A stretch of DNA of 64,000 nt from Phocaeicola vulgatus ATCC 8482. GTDB lineage: Bacteria > Bacteroidota > Bacteroidia > Bacteroidales > Bacteroidaceae. How positions within the stretch are numbered: the stretch's first letter is position 1; the number at the start of each line of letters is the position of its first letter. Of this stretch, positions 1-8,726 are shown in pieces. The translations under genes and the position numbers were made by a program. Under the pieces are notes generated by a model. That model made no database searches. It saw nothing but the letters and a program-made list of their open reading frames with translations, and had not been told where the DNA came from. Where the stretch lies: contig NC_009614.1 in NCBI RefSeq assembly GCF_000012825.1, forward strand, positions 2,790,001-2,854,000, given 5' to 3'.

Positions 1-1712
1 GTCTGTTCCGGTTGGTCGGTATCTTTCACATAGACCAGTCCATTATATGTAGCTATCCACAGTCCGTCATCCCGGTCTCGGTAAATTTGATTGATGTTAT
101 TGGTACGCAGGCGATTGCCGTCATACAGTCTTGTCAATTGTTTATGGTTTGCATCAACAACGTAGATTCCTACTCCCAATGTCCCTATCCATATTTTTCG
201 TTGTTTATCTTGCATAAGAGCGAATGCAATCGGATTCCACCGTTTCCACTCCGGTACATTCCATCTTTGGATGCTATCATGGTGGCTGATATAGACTCCT
301 TCCTCACTTCCTATCCACATTTGTCCTTGTTCATCTTCGTAAAAAGTGCGTACATCTATATTCTCCATACCCAAATCAATACGCTTGAAAGTATCATTCT
401 TGGGATCATAGCGTAGTACTCCTTCGTCATCAATACCCATCCAAAGTCTACCTTGGCTGTCTTGTTTCATACTATAAATAACGGAATAAGCATGTGACAA
501 GTGTGAAGAAACATTCCATTGCTTTTTTACTTTGTTGCCCTGCCAGCAGGTTAACGTATTTTCTCCTCCCAGCCATATTTCCCCTCCGCTATTCGCTTCT
601 ATGCTATACACTCGGCTGGGTGTTTTCACTCCATCCTTTTCACTATAGAAGGGCAGGGTATGGAAAAGGGGGCGGTTGTTCTCTATGAAGTCAACGCCAG
701 TACTATGGTTACCTATCCAGATATGGCCGAATTTATCCTGCATTATGACACGCGTGTTGGGGGATGAAAGTCCGCTATTGATGTGAGTGATGTTCTCAAG
801 GTGTAATTGGTCTTCCTGTCTCTTTAGCTCAAAATTGTTTAAGTCGAGTGTGCTGATTCCTCCTAAATCCGAGGCTATCCACAATACATTGTTTGTTGTT
901 TCCGTGATATGATGTACATTGTCTCCAACCAAAGATTGGAGATTGTCGTCTTCATGGCGAAAGGAGGTAAACTCTTCTGTCATCGGATTAAATAATGCAA
1001 GCCCACCATTTGTCCCTACCCATATATTTTTTTTATGGTCTATGTAAATGCTTCGTACATTGTTTCCTGGCAAACTTTGGGGATTTTGGGCATCATGATA
1101 GAATTTTTTCACCGTTTTATTTTTCAGGTTGATTATGCTCATCCCTTCAGTAATATGTCCTACATACAAATAACCGTTGTTGTCATCTCTGCAACAACGA
1201 TTGCAGTCTTTCAATCCTGATAGTGTAGAAGAATTATAGACATATATCTTGTGCGTATTTCGGTTGTAATAACTTATTCCGTTATCCACATGAGTAATCC
1301 ATAAACCTTCATCACCAGCAGGCATGATATCTGTGATAGCATCACTGGCAAGTCCTTCTTTGGTACTCAGGTGGCTGAATTGCGATGTATGGCAGTCGAA
1401 TATGCTTATGCCTTTTTGTCTGGAGCCTGCCCATACGCTATTGCTCTTCGCATCATAGTACACGGTTGTCAATTCATTGCTTGCCAATCCGGAGTTGTTT
1501 TCCCGGTATATGGTATTTCCGTTGCCAGTCCATCGGTTCAGTCCCTCTTCGGTGGCAATCCAAATAAACCCTTTTCCGTCCACGTCCATATCCCGTACAA
1601 AATCATTCGATAACCCATCGCGACTACTGATGTTCTTAAACAAGTAGTCAGACTGTGCGATGATGGGTATACATGAAATTGTAAGAAATAATAGTATTAG
1701 TACTTTTTTCAT
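1..1712 (-). CDS. Hybrid two-component system (HTCS) sensor, N-terminal part, cut by window edge
   Basis: The minus-strand reading frame is open from an ATG at 1710-1712 to the left edge, about 570 codons. It begins with a signal peptide (MKKVLILLFLTISC, then IIAQS) and continues as repeated beta-propeller blades with motifs such as GFIWIATEEGLNRW, NIWVGTNGGLALF, RLWMGIDDEGVLRY and QMWIGSEEGVYIS. This is the periplasmic sensor of HTCS regulators, which bind oligosaccharides and fuse sensor, kinase, receiver and AraC domains in one protein. The Y_Y_Y, kinase and DNA-binding parts must lie left of the window. It is divergent from the SusC/SusD operon, the usual layout for a regulator of its own polysaccharide locus. 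The family is clear; the ligand cannot be read from the sequence. Confidence 0.92.
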   Translation of the reverse strand, partial: MKKVLILLFLTISCIPIIAQSDYLFKNISSRDGLSNDFVRDMDVDGKGFIWIATEEGLNRWTGNGNTIYRENNSGLASNELTTVYYDAKSNSVWAGSRQKGISIFDCHTSQFSHLSTKEGLASDAITDIMPAGDEGLWITHVDNGISYYNRNTHKIYVYNSSTLSGLKDCNRCCRDDNNGYLYVGHITEGMSIINLKNKTVKKFYHDAQNPQSLPGNNVRSIYIDHKKNIWVGTNGGLALFNPMTEEFTSFRHEDDNLQSLVGDNVHHITETTNNVLWIASDLGGISTLDLNNFELKRQEDQLHLENITHINSGLSSPNTRVIMQDKFGHIWIGNHSTGVDFIENNRPLFHTLPFYSEKDGVKTPSRVYSIEANSGGEIWLGGENTLTCWQGNKVKKQWNVSSHLSHAYSVIYSMKQDSQGRLWMGIDDEGVLRYDPKNDTFKRIDLGMENIDVRTFYEDEQGQMWIGSEEGVYISHHDSIQRWNVPEWKRWNPIAFALMQDKQRKIWIGTLGVGIYVVDANHKQLTRLYDGNRLRTNNINQIYRDRDDGLWIATYNGLVYVKDTDQPEQ

Positions 1713-2115
1713 AATATATTCGATTAGGCTATTTTTTTATTATCTTTTCTTTTTATGTAGACAAATATTGCTTTGACAATGACAAAGATAATGTTTCATG
1801 GTGAAAGGAACAAAAAAATGGAAATGAAGAGTATTGTCTGCCATACTTGTGTCGAAGAAAAAAGATTTCCATCGCTTTGTGAAAGATTTCCATCGTTACC
1901 GTTATTGTTTTTCCATCTGTCGTCATGCTTCTAAATATTTAGAAAGAATAGTAGCGGCATAAGGAAGATTTACCTCTCATTCGTACCTCTCATTTTCTAT
2001 ATATTTGCAGCGTTGATATGACATATTAGTTTATTCTATTTTGATATATAGATAATTTTGTCATATCAATAATGCAATATTATATTGCCAATGTTAACAA
2101 AAAGACTATGAAAGT
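1713..2115. promoter_or_regulatory. Divergent intergenic region with spaced TTTCCATC repeats and promoter
   Basis: This 403-bp gap separates the HTCS gene from the DUF4469 gene. TTTCCATC occurs at 1866, 1887 and 1910, the first two inside a 14-base direct repeat (AAAGATTTCCATCG at 1861 and 1882). Spacings of 21 and 23 bp are about two helical turns, as expected for a regulator binding one face of DNA. An 11-base direct repeat TACCTCTCATT lies at 1971 and 1984. A Bacteroides -7 box TATATTTG is at 2000-2007, pointing toward the plus-strand genes. Assigning the repeats to the HTCS AraC domain is inference. Confidence 0.55.
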
Positions 2116-2913
2116 ATGGCAAAAAATGTATTGAAAGCATGGTTGGTAGACAACACGGTGACTACCGATGACAAGACGGACAAGATTTTCCAATTGGAGA
2201 CTACCCGCAGCATTGACAAGGAAATCATCTTGGATCGCATGGTGGCAAAGAATCCCGGTGTGCGGCGTGAGACGATGGCACTGGGCATCGAACTGATGGA
2301 AGAAGTGGTGGCCGAAGCGCTGATGAATGGTGAGAGTGTGAACACTGGGCTGTTCCGTGGCGTGGCACAGTTCCGCGGCGTGGCGAAACAGAACGCGTGG
2401 GATGCTGCGACCAACAGCATCTATGTTTCGCTTACCCAGGGCAAGGCACTTCGCGAGGCCATTAAAGATACACGTGTAGACGTGCTGGGCGAACGCCCCA
2501 CAAAATTCTATATCGGCAGCGGGCAGGATGCCACCACTCGCGCAACGGACTTCAGCGCCACGGCAGGTCGCAACTTCACCCTTTTTGGCAAGAACCTCAC
2601 GGTGGCAGGTACTGACCCTTCGGTAGGTGTCACGCTCGCTTCCGCCGCCACGGGAACCGTGACAAAAATAGACAATGACATGATTGTGCTGAACGAGCCT
2701 TCGCGACTCATTATCTTGCTGCCTGCATCGTTGGAAGACGGCGAGTATATGCTTACAGTGACCACGCAGTACAGAGGCGGTGGCGGTGCTCTGCTGAAAA
2801 CACCCCGTAGTACCTCTCATACCATTTACATAGGCGGGGCACCCGAAACTGGTGGCTCTACAGGGCCCCCGGGAGATAGTGACGGAGATTTAAACGAAAA
2901 CCCATTAGGATAG
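2116..2913 (+). CDS. HU-like DNA-binding protein with DUF4469 domain
   Basis: The 265-residue protein has no signal peptide. Residues 1 to about 120 resemble the HU-like domain found in many Bacteroidales proteins (start MAKNVLKAWLVDN, then RRETMALGIELMEEVVAEAL). Residues about 125-240 match the DUF4469 Ig-like C-terminal domain (FTLFGKNLTVAGTDPSVGV; EDGEYMLTVTTQY), followed by a Gly/Pro/Asp-rich tail. It lies between the HTCS gene and susC and shares the operon direction. Its GC content looks clearly higher than that of the AT-rich flanking DNA. Members are annotated as DNA-binding, but a specific role in this locus is unknown; nucleoid or locus-level architecture is one possibility. Confidence 0.8.
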   Translation: MAKNVLKAWLVDNTVTTDDKTDKIFQLETTRSIDKEIILDRMVAKNPGVRRETMALGIELMEEVVAEALMNGESVNTGLFRGVAQFRGVAKQNAWDAATNSIYVSLTQGKALREAIKDTRVDVLGERPTKFYIGSGQDATTRATDFSATAGRNFTLFGKNLTVAGTDPSVGVTLASAATGTVTKIDNDMIVLNEPSRLIILLPASLEDGEYMLTVTTQYRGGGGALLKTPRSTSHTIYIGGAPETGGSTGPPGDSDGDLNENPLG

Positions 2914-3205
2914 AAAAACATTATTGTATAAGCAATATAGATGAGTAAGGCATAGGTATCGTATAATTTAAGGTATAAGAAAGTATTCAGGATAACACAT
3001 TTCTTCGGGCATACTTCAGACGAAACTTTAGACTAAGGTAAGCGAGAACTTTGACCAGAGGTGGTCAAGACCTTTGACTAAGTTGGTCAGTCACTTCTTC
3101 CAATGTCAGGCGAGACTTTCGTCCGAAATCCGAAGAACTTCTCACTTAGAAAAAAAGAAACTAAAAGAAATTAAGCCAAATGTCTAATAAAAAACAAGAA
3201 AGACA
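2914..3205. repeat. Leader region ahead of susC with three ~22-bp degenerate tandem units
   Basis: This gap holds three imperfect units at 3022-3043, 3044-3066 and 3067-3088. They share the core A(A/C)CTTT(A/G)AC followed by AGGT or TGGTC; the second and third share CTTTGAC and end in TGGTC. Further degenerate pieces continue to about 3145 (CGAGACTTTCGTCCG). The period resembles arrays elsewhere in the window at 29,351 and 45,594. Nothing that codes for protein is evident here. Confidence 0.5.
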
Positions 3206-6200
3206 ATGAAATCAGATTCATTCAGATTCTCGCGTAAGGCGACAGCCGTCTTACTGCTTTGTACCGGTCTCGTAGCGAGCCACCCGATTGCCCTGTGGGC
3301 AGAGGACGGCGTGACTACTGTGCAGGCCGTGCAGCAACAGCAAGTCATAGTGAAAGGTACGGTCAGTGATGCCATGGGACCCGTCATCGGTGCCAATGTT
3401 ATTGAAAAAGGAAACAGAGGAAATGGAACCATTACCGATATTGATGGAAACTTCTCGCTCAAAGTGAAACCGGGTGCCACTTTAGAAATCCACTACATCG
3501 GCTATAAAACCGTAGAGGTAAAGGCTGTACCGGGAAAACCGTTGAATGTGACCTTGACGGAAGACAGCGAGATGCTAGACGAGGTGGTTGTTGTGGGGTA
3601 CGGCACAATGCGTCGGAAAGATGTCACCGGCTCCGTCGTACAGATACGCCCCACAGCCATGCAGAACGAAGCCCCCAAGACCGTGCAAGACGTGCTTCGC
3701 GGTGCACCGGGGCTGAAGGTGGGACTCGACACGTCGGCCAAAGGCGGTGGCTCACTCGAAGTCCGTGGCGACCGCTCGCTGTCCAGCTTGACGGACGGCT
3801 CTCCGATGATTGTCCTTGATAATATGCCGTTTTATGGTGAGTTGTCTGAAATCAATCCTGAAGACATTGGGCAGATAGACGTGTTGAAGGATGCTTCGGC
3901 AGCAGCCGTTTATGGTGCCCGTGCGGCAAATGGCGTGGTCATCATCACTACCAAGAAAGGAAAGATAGGCAAACCTGTCATTAACTTCAGTGCAAAGGTG
4001 GGCTTCGTAACTAAAGCCAATTATAAAGAAGTATATGATGGTGACGGTTATATGAAGTACCGTGAAGACTGGTACAAGACCGCTACTTACGGAATGAATC
4101 CCGAAACCGGAAAGTATGAGGCATATCAGACGGGAACTATCAAGCCCGGTTATTATGACCGTCCCGACCGCTTGCCTGCCGGTGTTTCCATCGAAGACTG
4201 GCGCAACTATTCGGTCAATGCCGAAGGGCAGTCAGACCTCGGTATTTATGCCGACCGTGTGTTGACCCAGACAGACCAGTTGATACGTGACAACTTCCTT
4301 GCCGGAAGAACATACGACTGGTACAACAGTGCTTACCAAACCGGTATCAATCAGGATTATAATGCCAGTGTCTCCGGAGCGGGCGAGAAAATGAACTATT
4401 ATATGTCCGTAGGCTATCTTCGTAACGAAGGGGTCATTCGGGGTACTGAATACCAAGCCATCCGTGCCAATATGAAATTGACTACCAACATTACCGACTG
4501 GCTGGAAGTCAGCGGCAATGTCAACTTCCAAAGCCGTAGTGATGGCGACCTGGCATTGAATGAAGGCTCCACTCTCGCCAACAGTCCCTTTGCCAACTAC
4601 CGCGATGCGGATGGAAACCTTGCCGTACATCCCATGGGTGAGAAGAACACCTACAACATGGGTTATAACTACGACTTCAACCATCAATATGAGCAACTTG
4701 AAAAGGGATATTACGTGCTGAACTCCATTTTCACAGCCAAACTGAAACTGCCGTTTAACATTAACTATTCATTCAATGCTTCTCCGCGCCTCCAGTGGTT
4801 CTACGACCGCTGGTTCCAGTCATCCGAACATCCCGATTGGGATGCGGTAAGCCACGGTGCCAACCGTAATACAGCTTCAAAATTCGACTGGTCTATCAAT
4901 AACACCTTGTCATGGGACCATACTTTCGTTAAGAAACACCACGTCATACTGACCCTAGTACAAGAAGCCGAGAAGCATCAGTCATGGTCGGAAGGTATTG
5001 CCGCCCGTAATTTCCAGCCCACCGATGTATTGGGATTCCACTATGTGAATACGGCAGGAAAATTGGAGAGCAGCTTCTCTTCAGAAGATACTTATCGTAC
5101 AGCTGTAGGTTTGTTGGGACGTCTGTTCTACTCTTACGATGACCGCTACATGATTACCGCCTCCGTTCGCCGCGATGCCTATTCGGCCTTCGGAGAGAAA
5201 GAACCTTGGGCCACATTCCCCTCTGTAGCCCTGGCATGGACTTTTACCAACGAAAAATTCTTCAAGTGGGAGCCAATGAGTATGGGTAAACTGAGACTCT
5301 CGTGGGGGGTGAACGGAAACCGTGCCATTAACAACCCTTATCTGGCACTTGCTACCCTTGACATCGGTGCCAAGATGTTTAGTTACTTGGATGCTTCGGG
5401 CAATCTGAAAGAGATGGAATACCTGAAAATCGGTCGTATGGCAAATCCTGACCTGAAGTGGGAAAAGAGCGAAGCCTACAACGTGGGCTTGGACTTCGGT
5501 TTCCTGAACAACCGCATCACCGGCTCTTTGGAAGGCTATGTGATAAAAACCAAGGATATGATTATGGGGCGTACGCTTCCTCCTTTCACCGGTTTCGATG
5601 AGATTGCCACCAATTTGGGAGAGGTACAGAACAAAGGTGTGGAACTGACCCTCAATTCGCAGAACATGGCTATGAAAAACTTCGAGTGGAACACCAGTTT
5701 CAGCTTTGCTTACATGAATAACGAAGTGAAGCATCTGTATGGCGAATATGAAAATGTGCTTGATGCCAACGGAAACATTGTGGGCAGCAAGGAAAAGGAC
5801 GAATATGGCAAATGGTGGATAGGACGCCCCATCTCTGCGATATGGGATTACCGTGTCACCGGCATCTGGCAACCCGACGAGATTGAAGAAGCTAAGAAAG
5901 TAGGCCAGCTACCGGGTGACCCCAAAGTGGCCAACAACTACACGGAAGACGACATCATCAGTTCCGATGGCAGTCGTATCCCTGTTTATAACGACAAGGA
6001 TAAGGAGTTCTTGGGACAAACTACTTCTCCTTACATTCTTTCCATGCGGAACAACTTCACTATCCTGAAAAATATCGACTTCTCCTTCAATCTCTATTCC
6101 TGTATCGGTTCCAAGATGAAAGACACCTCCTACCTGAACCAAGTGAACGCTTCAGAAATAGATTATGGCTTGAATCAGAGTATAAAAGAATACTGGACTC

Positions 6201-6487
6201 CGGAGCATCAGTCCAACACGTATGCACGGCTCAATTCTAAAGGACCTACGGGAGTAAATTCACCGGCAAGGTATATTGACCGCTCGTTCATCCGTCTCGA
6301 AAACATTTCGATTGGGTATACCTTCCCGAAATCCATTGTTTCCAGATGGGGACTTTCTAATTTGAAGGTTTATGGCACCATCCGTAATGCTGCCCTTTGG
6401 ACCATGTCTCATTGGAAACTGAACGACATAGAGACCGGTGGTCTTGCACCTCGCACTTATTCTTTAGGTATAAATGTAACTTTATAA
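3206..6487 (+). CDS. SusC/RagA-family TonB-dependent outer membrane transporter
   Basis: The 1093-residue protein imports oligosaccharides across the outer membrane with its SusD partner, powered by TonB. After an N-terminal signal segment it has a carboxypeptidase-like regulatory domain (about residues 48-125; VKGTVSDAMGPVIGANVIE) and the family hallmark LDEVVVVGYGTMRRKDVTGS leading into the plug. A long beta-barrel follows and ends in SLGINVTL, a typical terminal strand. There is no STN domain, so control is probably through the HTCS rather than a sigma/anti-sigma pair. susD follows after 13 bp. The family is certain; the substrate is inferred from the downstream enzymes. Confidence 0.96.
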   Translation: MKSDSFRFSRKATAVLLLCTGLVASHPIALWAEDGVTTVQAVQQQQVIVKGTVSDAMGPVIGANVIEKGNRGNGTITDIDGNFSLKVKPGATLEIHYIGYKTVEVKAVPGKPLNVTLTEDSEMLDEVVVVGYGTMRRKDVTGSVVQIRPTAMQNEAPKTVQDVLRGAPGLKVGLDTSAKGGGSLEVRGDRSLSSLTDGSPMIVLDNMPFYGELSEINPEDIGQIDVLKDASAAAVYGARAANGVVIITTKKGKIGKPVINFSAKVGFVTKANYKEVYDGDGYMKYREDWYKTATYGMNPETGKYEAYQTGTIKPGYYDRPDRLPAGVSIEDWRNYSVNAEGQSDLGIYADRVLTQTDQLIRDNFLAGRTYDWYNSAYQTGINQDYNASVSGAGEKMNYYMSVGYLRNEGVIRGTEYQAIRANMKLTTNITDWLEVSGNVNFQSRSDGDLALNEGSTLANSPFANYRDADGNLAVHPMGEKNTYNMGYNYDFNHQYEQLEKGYYVLNSIFTAKLKLPFNINYSFNASPRLQWFYDRWFQSSEHPDWDAVSHGANRNTASKFDWSINNTLSWDHTFVKKHHVILTLVQEAEKHQSWSEGIAARNFQPTDVLGFHYVNTAGKLESSFSSEDTYRTAVGLLGRLFYSYDDRYMITASVRRDAYSAFGEKEPWATFPSVALAWTFTNEKFFKWEPMSMGKLRLSWGVNGNRAINNPYLALATLDIGAKMFSYLDASGNLKEMEYLKIGRMANPDLKWEKSEAYNVGLDFGFLNNRITGSLEGYVIKTKDMIMGRTLPPFTGFDEIATNLGEVQNKGVELTLNSQNMAMKNFEWNTSFSFAYMNNEVKHLYGEYENVLDANGNIVGSKEKDEYGKWWIGRPISAIWDYRVTGIWQPDEIEEAKKVGQLPGDPKVANNYTEDDIISSDGSRIPVYNDKDKEFLGQTTSPYILSMRNNFTILKNIDFSFNLYSCIGSKMKDTSYLNQVNASEIDYGLNQSIKEYWTPEHQSNTYARLNSKGPTGVNSPARYIDRSFIRLENISIGYTFPKSIVSRWGLSNLKVYGTIRNAALWTMSHWKLNDIETGGLAPRTYSLGINVTL

Positions 6488-6500
6488 AACAGCACTCATT

Positions 6501-8462
6501 ATGAACAACAATAGATTAAACAATAAGAAAAAAGGACTGTCTGGTTTAACAGCGGCTGCATGCGGCCTGCTTCTTCTCTGCGGATGCTCGGATTTTTTGG
6601 AGCCTAAACCGCTTTCCTTCTATGACCCGACAACCACATTTACCACAGAAGCCGGTCTGCAAGCCACCATGGCAGCTGCCGACAAGCAACTACGTGACAT
6701 TTGGATAAACGGTGAAAGCAATGCTCTTGCCTTGGAATATCGCCTTTCGGAATTGGCGGCTAACGGGAAAACGGATGAAAGCAATCCTTTTTGTGACATC
6801 AACGGTACGCTGACACCTACCAACATGCGCGACCAGACCAGATGGTTCTGGAATGATGTTTATTACTCCGGCATCAAGTTTCCCAATACGATTTTGACCT
6901 ACATCAACGGGGTGGAAGGGCTTGAAGAAGCCACCAAGAATGCCTATATAGGCCGTGCATATTTTCATCGTGCAATCCGTTACCTGAATCTGGTGTTCCA
7001 GTTCAAGGACATTCCTCTGCTGACCAAAGTCATTTCAGTACCTAAACAGAATTACGCTACTACTGACCGCAAGGCCATTTTGGATATGATAACCAAAGAT
7101 ATGGAGTTTGCCGTGGAATGGGTGCCCGAGCAAAAGGACATGGATATGGTCGGCCAAGTGAACAAGGGCGCATGCCGCCAACTCCTGATAAAGTGCTATT
7201 TGGCCACCGGGCAATGGGAAAAGGCAAAAGAACAGGCTGATATCCTTATAGATAAATCCGGTTATGAACTGATGAAAGAACCTTTCGGTACTTTTGTAGA
7301 GAGTGGGGAGCCTGAAACTTGGAAGATAACCCGTAATGTTATCTGGGATTTGCATCGTGCAGAGAACAAGCTGACGAGTGCCAACAAGGAGGTAATCTAT
7401 GGCATTGTCAGCCGTGGATCGGGAAAATCCTTAAATGAATTTCATACTATGCGTGCCTTCGGACCGTTTTGGACAGATGCTAAAATCAAGGGACCGGATG
7501 GGAAACCTGGTGCTACGAATTTTGCCCGTAACAACGCCAAGTATAACAAAAAGTATGACTTTGTGCGGGTCATAGGTCGTGGTATAGCCAATATCCGTCC
7601 CACTTACTTCGCCACCCACACTTTGTGGCAGGTGAATGGTATGGACGATAAAGGTGACTTGCGCCATAGTGCTAAGGTGGGTAACTGGTTCCCCATGGAT
7701 TCGCTGAAATACAATGACCCGGCATCGGCTTATTATGGCAAGACGTACGCAGAGGTACGTCCGGATTGTTCGCAAGACACCATCCGTTCCTGGTTCGATT
7801 TTCCTCTGTATAAAATCTATTTAAAGGATGTAGTAGCTGAAGGCAAGCCGCAAGAAAACAACTTCAAAGGCGCAACCAAAGGGTCTATCGCCGACTGGTA
7901 TATCTATCGTTTGGCTGAGACGTACCTGCTCCGCGCCGAAGCTAAATTCTACATGGGCGATGCAACCGGTGCGGCAGACGATGTAAATGAAGTGCGGAAG
8001 CGGGCACATTGCGAACAACACTACACCACTGTTACCATCGGAGACATCATGAACGAACGTGCCCGTGAACTCTATCTCGAAGAGTTGCGTCAGGTGGAAC
8101 TAAGCCGTGTCTCCTACTGCCTTGCACTGAGTGGAAAGCCTGATGAATGGGGGAATGTTTATGATGTGAATACTTACGATCGGCAAGAAGGTACTGATGC
8201 CAACGGGGGTAGCTATTGGTATCAGCGGATAGTGCATTACAGTGGCTTGTACAACACGGGCAAACCAATCAATGCCAATGGACGTGTATTCAACTACGAA
8301 ATAGGTAAGCACAACCTGTACTGGCCGGTTCCCAACGAGGACATCAAGAAAAACACAGGCAGGCAAATGCGTCAGAATTTCGGCTACGATGGTTACGATC
8401 CAAACATCACGATGTGGGAGAATTGGGAGGATGCCGTGGCTGATGAAGACAAGACAGAATAA
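6501..8462 (+). CDS. SusD/RagB-family glycan-binding lipoprotein
   Basis: This 653-residue surface lipoprotein forms the lid of the SusC barrel and captures glycan. The lipobox is LLLLCGCSDFLEPK with Cys29 as the lipidated residue. The helical TPR-like body shows typical SusD segments (AYFHRAIRYLNLVFQFKDIP; DWYIYRLAETYLLRAEAKF; NERARELYLEELRQVELSR). The C-terminal part (YWPVPNEDIKKN, then FGYDGY) is typical of the family. It is slightly longer than most SusD proteins (500-650 residues). The gene is 13 bp after susC and is followed by a hairpin before the enzyme genes. Confidence 0.96.
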   Translation: MNNNRLNNKKKGLSGLTAAACGLLLLCGCSDFLEPKPLSFYDPTTTFTTEAGLQATMAAADKQLRDIWINGESNALALEYRLSELAANGKTDESNPFCDINGTLTPTNMRDQTRWFWNDVYYSGIKFPNTILTYINGVEGLEEATKNAYIGRAYFHRAIRYLNLVFQFKDIPLLTKVISVPKQNYATTDRKAILDMITKDMEFAVEWVPEQKDMDMVGQVNKGACRQLLIKCYLATGQWEKAKEQADILIDKSGYELMKEPFGTFVESGEPETWKITRNVIWDLHRAENKLTSANKEVIYGIVSRGSGKSLNEFHTMRAFGPFWTDAKIKGPDGKPGATNFARNNAKYNKKYDFVRVIGRGIANIRPTYFATHTLWQVNGMDDKGDLRHSAKVGNWFPMDSLKYNDPASAYYGKTYAEVRPDCSQDTIRSWFDFPLYKIYLKDVVAEGKPQENNFKGATKGSIADWYIYRLAETYLLRAEAKFYMGDATGAADDVNEVRKRAHCEQHYTTVTIGDIMNERARELYLEELRQVELSRVSYCLALSGKPDEWGNVYDVNTYDRQEGTDANGGSYWYQRIVHYSGLYNTGKPINANGRVFNYEIGKHNLYWPVPNEDIKKNTGRQMRQNFGYDGYDPNITMWENWEDAVADEDKTE

Positions 8463-8500
8463 GATACTCAATAGGTTATAAAGTATATGTAGTATTATTT

Positions 8501-8545
8501 GTCGGCGAAATACGGTTTGTTTTGGGGGGATTGTATTTCGCCGAC
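8501..8545 (+). terminator. Hairpin between susD and the glycoside hydrolase genes
   Basis: Perfect 13-bp arms, GTCGGCGAAATAC at 8501-8513 and its reverse complement at 8533-8545, enclose a 19-nt loop. There is no long T-run after it, so it is more likely an mRNA-stability or partial-termination element than a strong terminator. It could set the higher expression usual for SusC/SusD over downstream enzymes; that role is inference. Confidence 0.5.
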
Positions 8546-8726
8546 TTTGGTTCATGAGTTTTGTTGGAACCGAATAATCACCGGGCAGCGAGTCGGGAAT
8601 ATTAGATTCCGGCTGTGACTGAGGCTGATACCGGAAGCTATATTTTCTATTCCTAGTGATAAATGGGGAGAAACTGAAAGTTTTGTCGGGAAAGATAATC
8701 AGTAAGGGTACAACAAATGTGTTATT

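Noticed and set aside
2080..2820. 246-codon minus-strand open frame opposite the DUF4469 gene
   Set aside because: It is the antisense of a clear HU-like/DUF4469 gene; the translation is rich in His/Cys/Arg with no family features.
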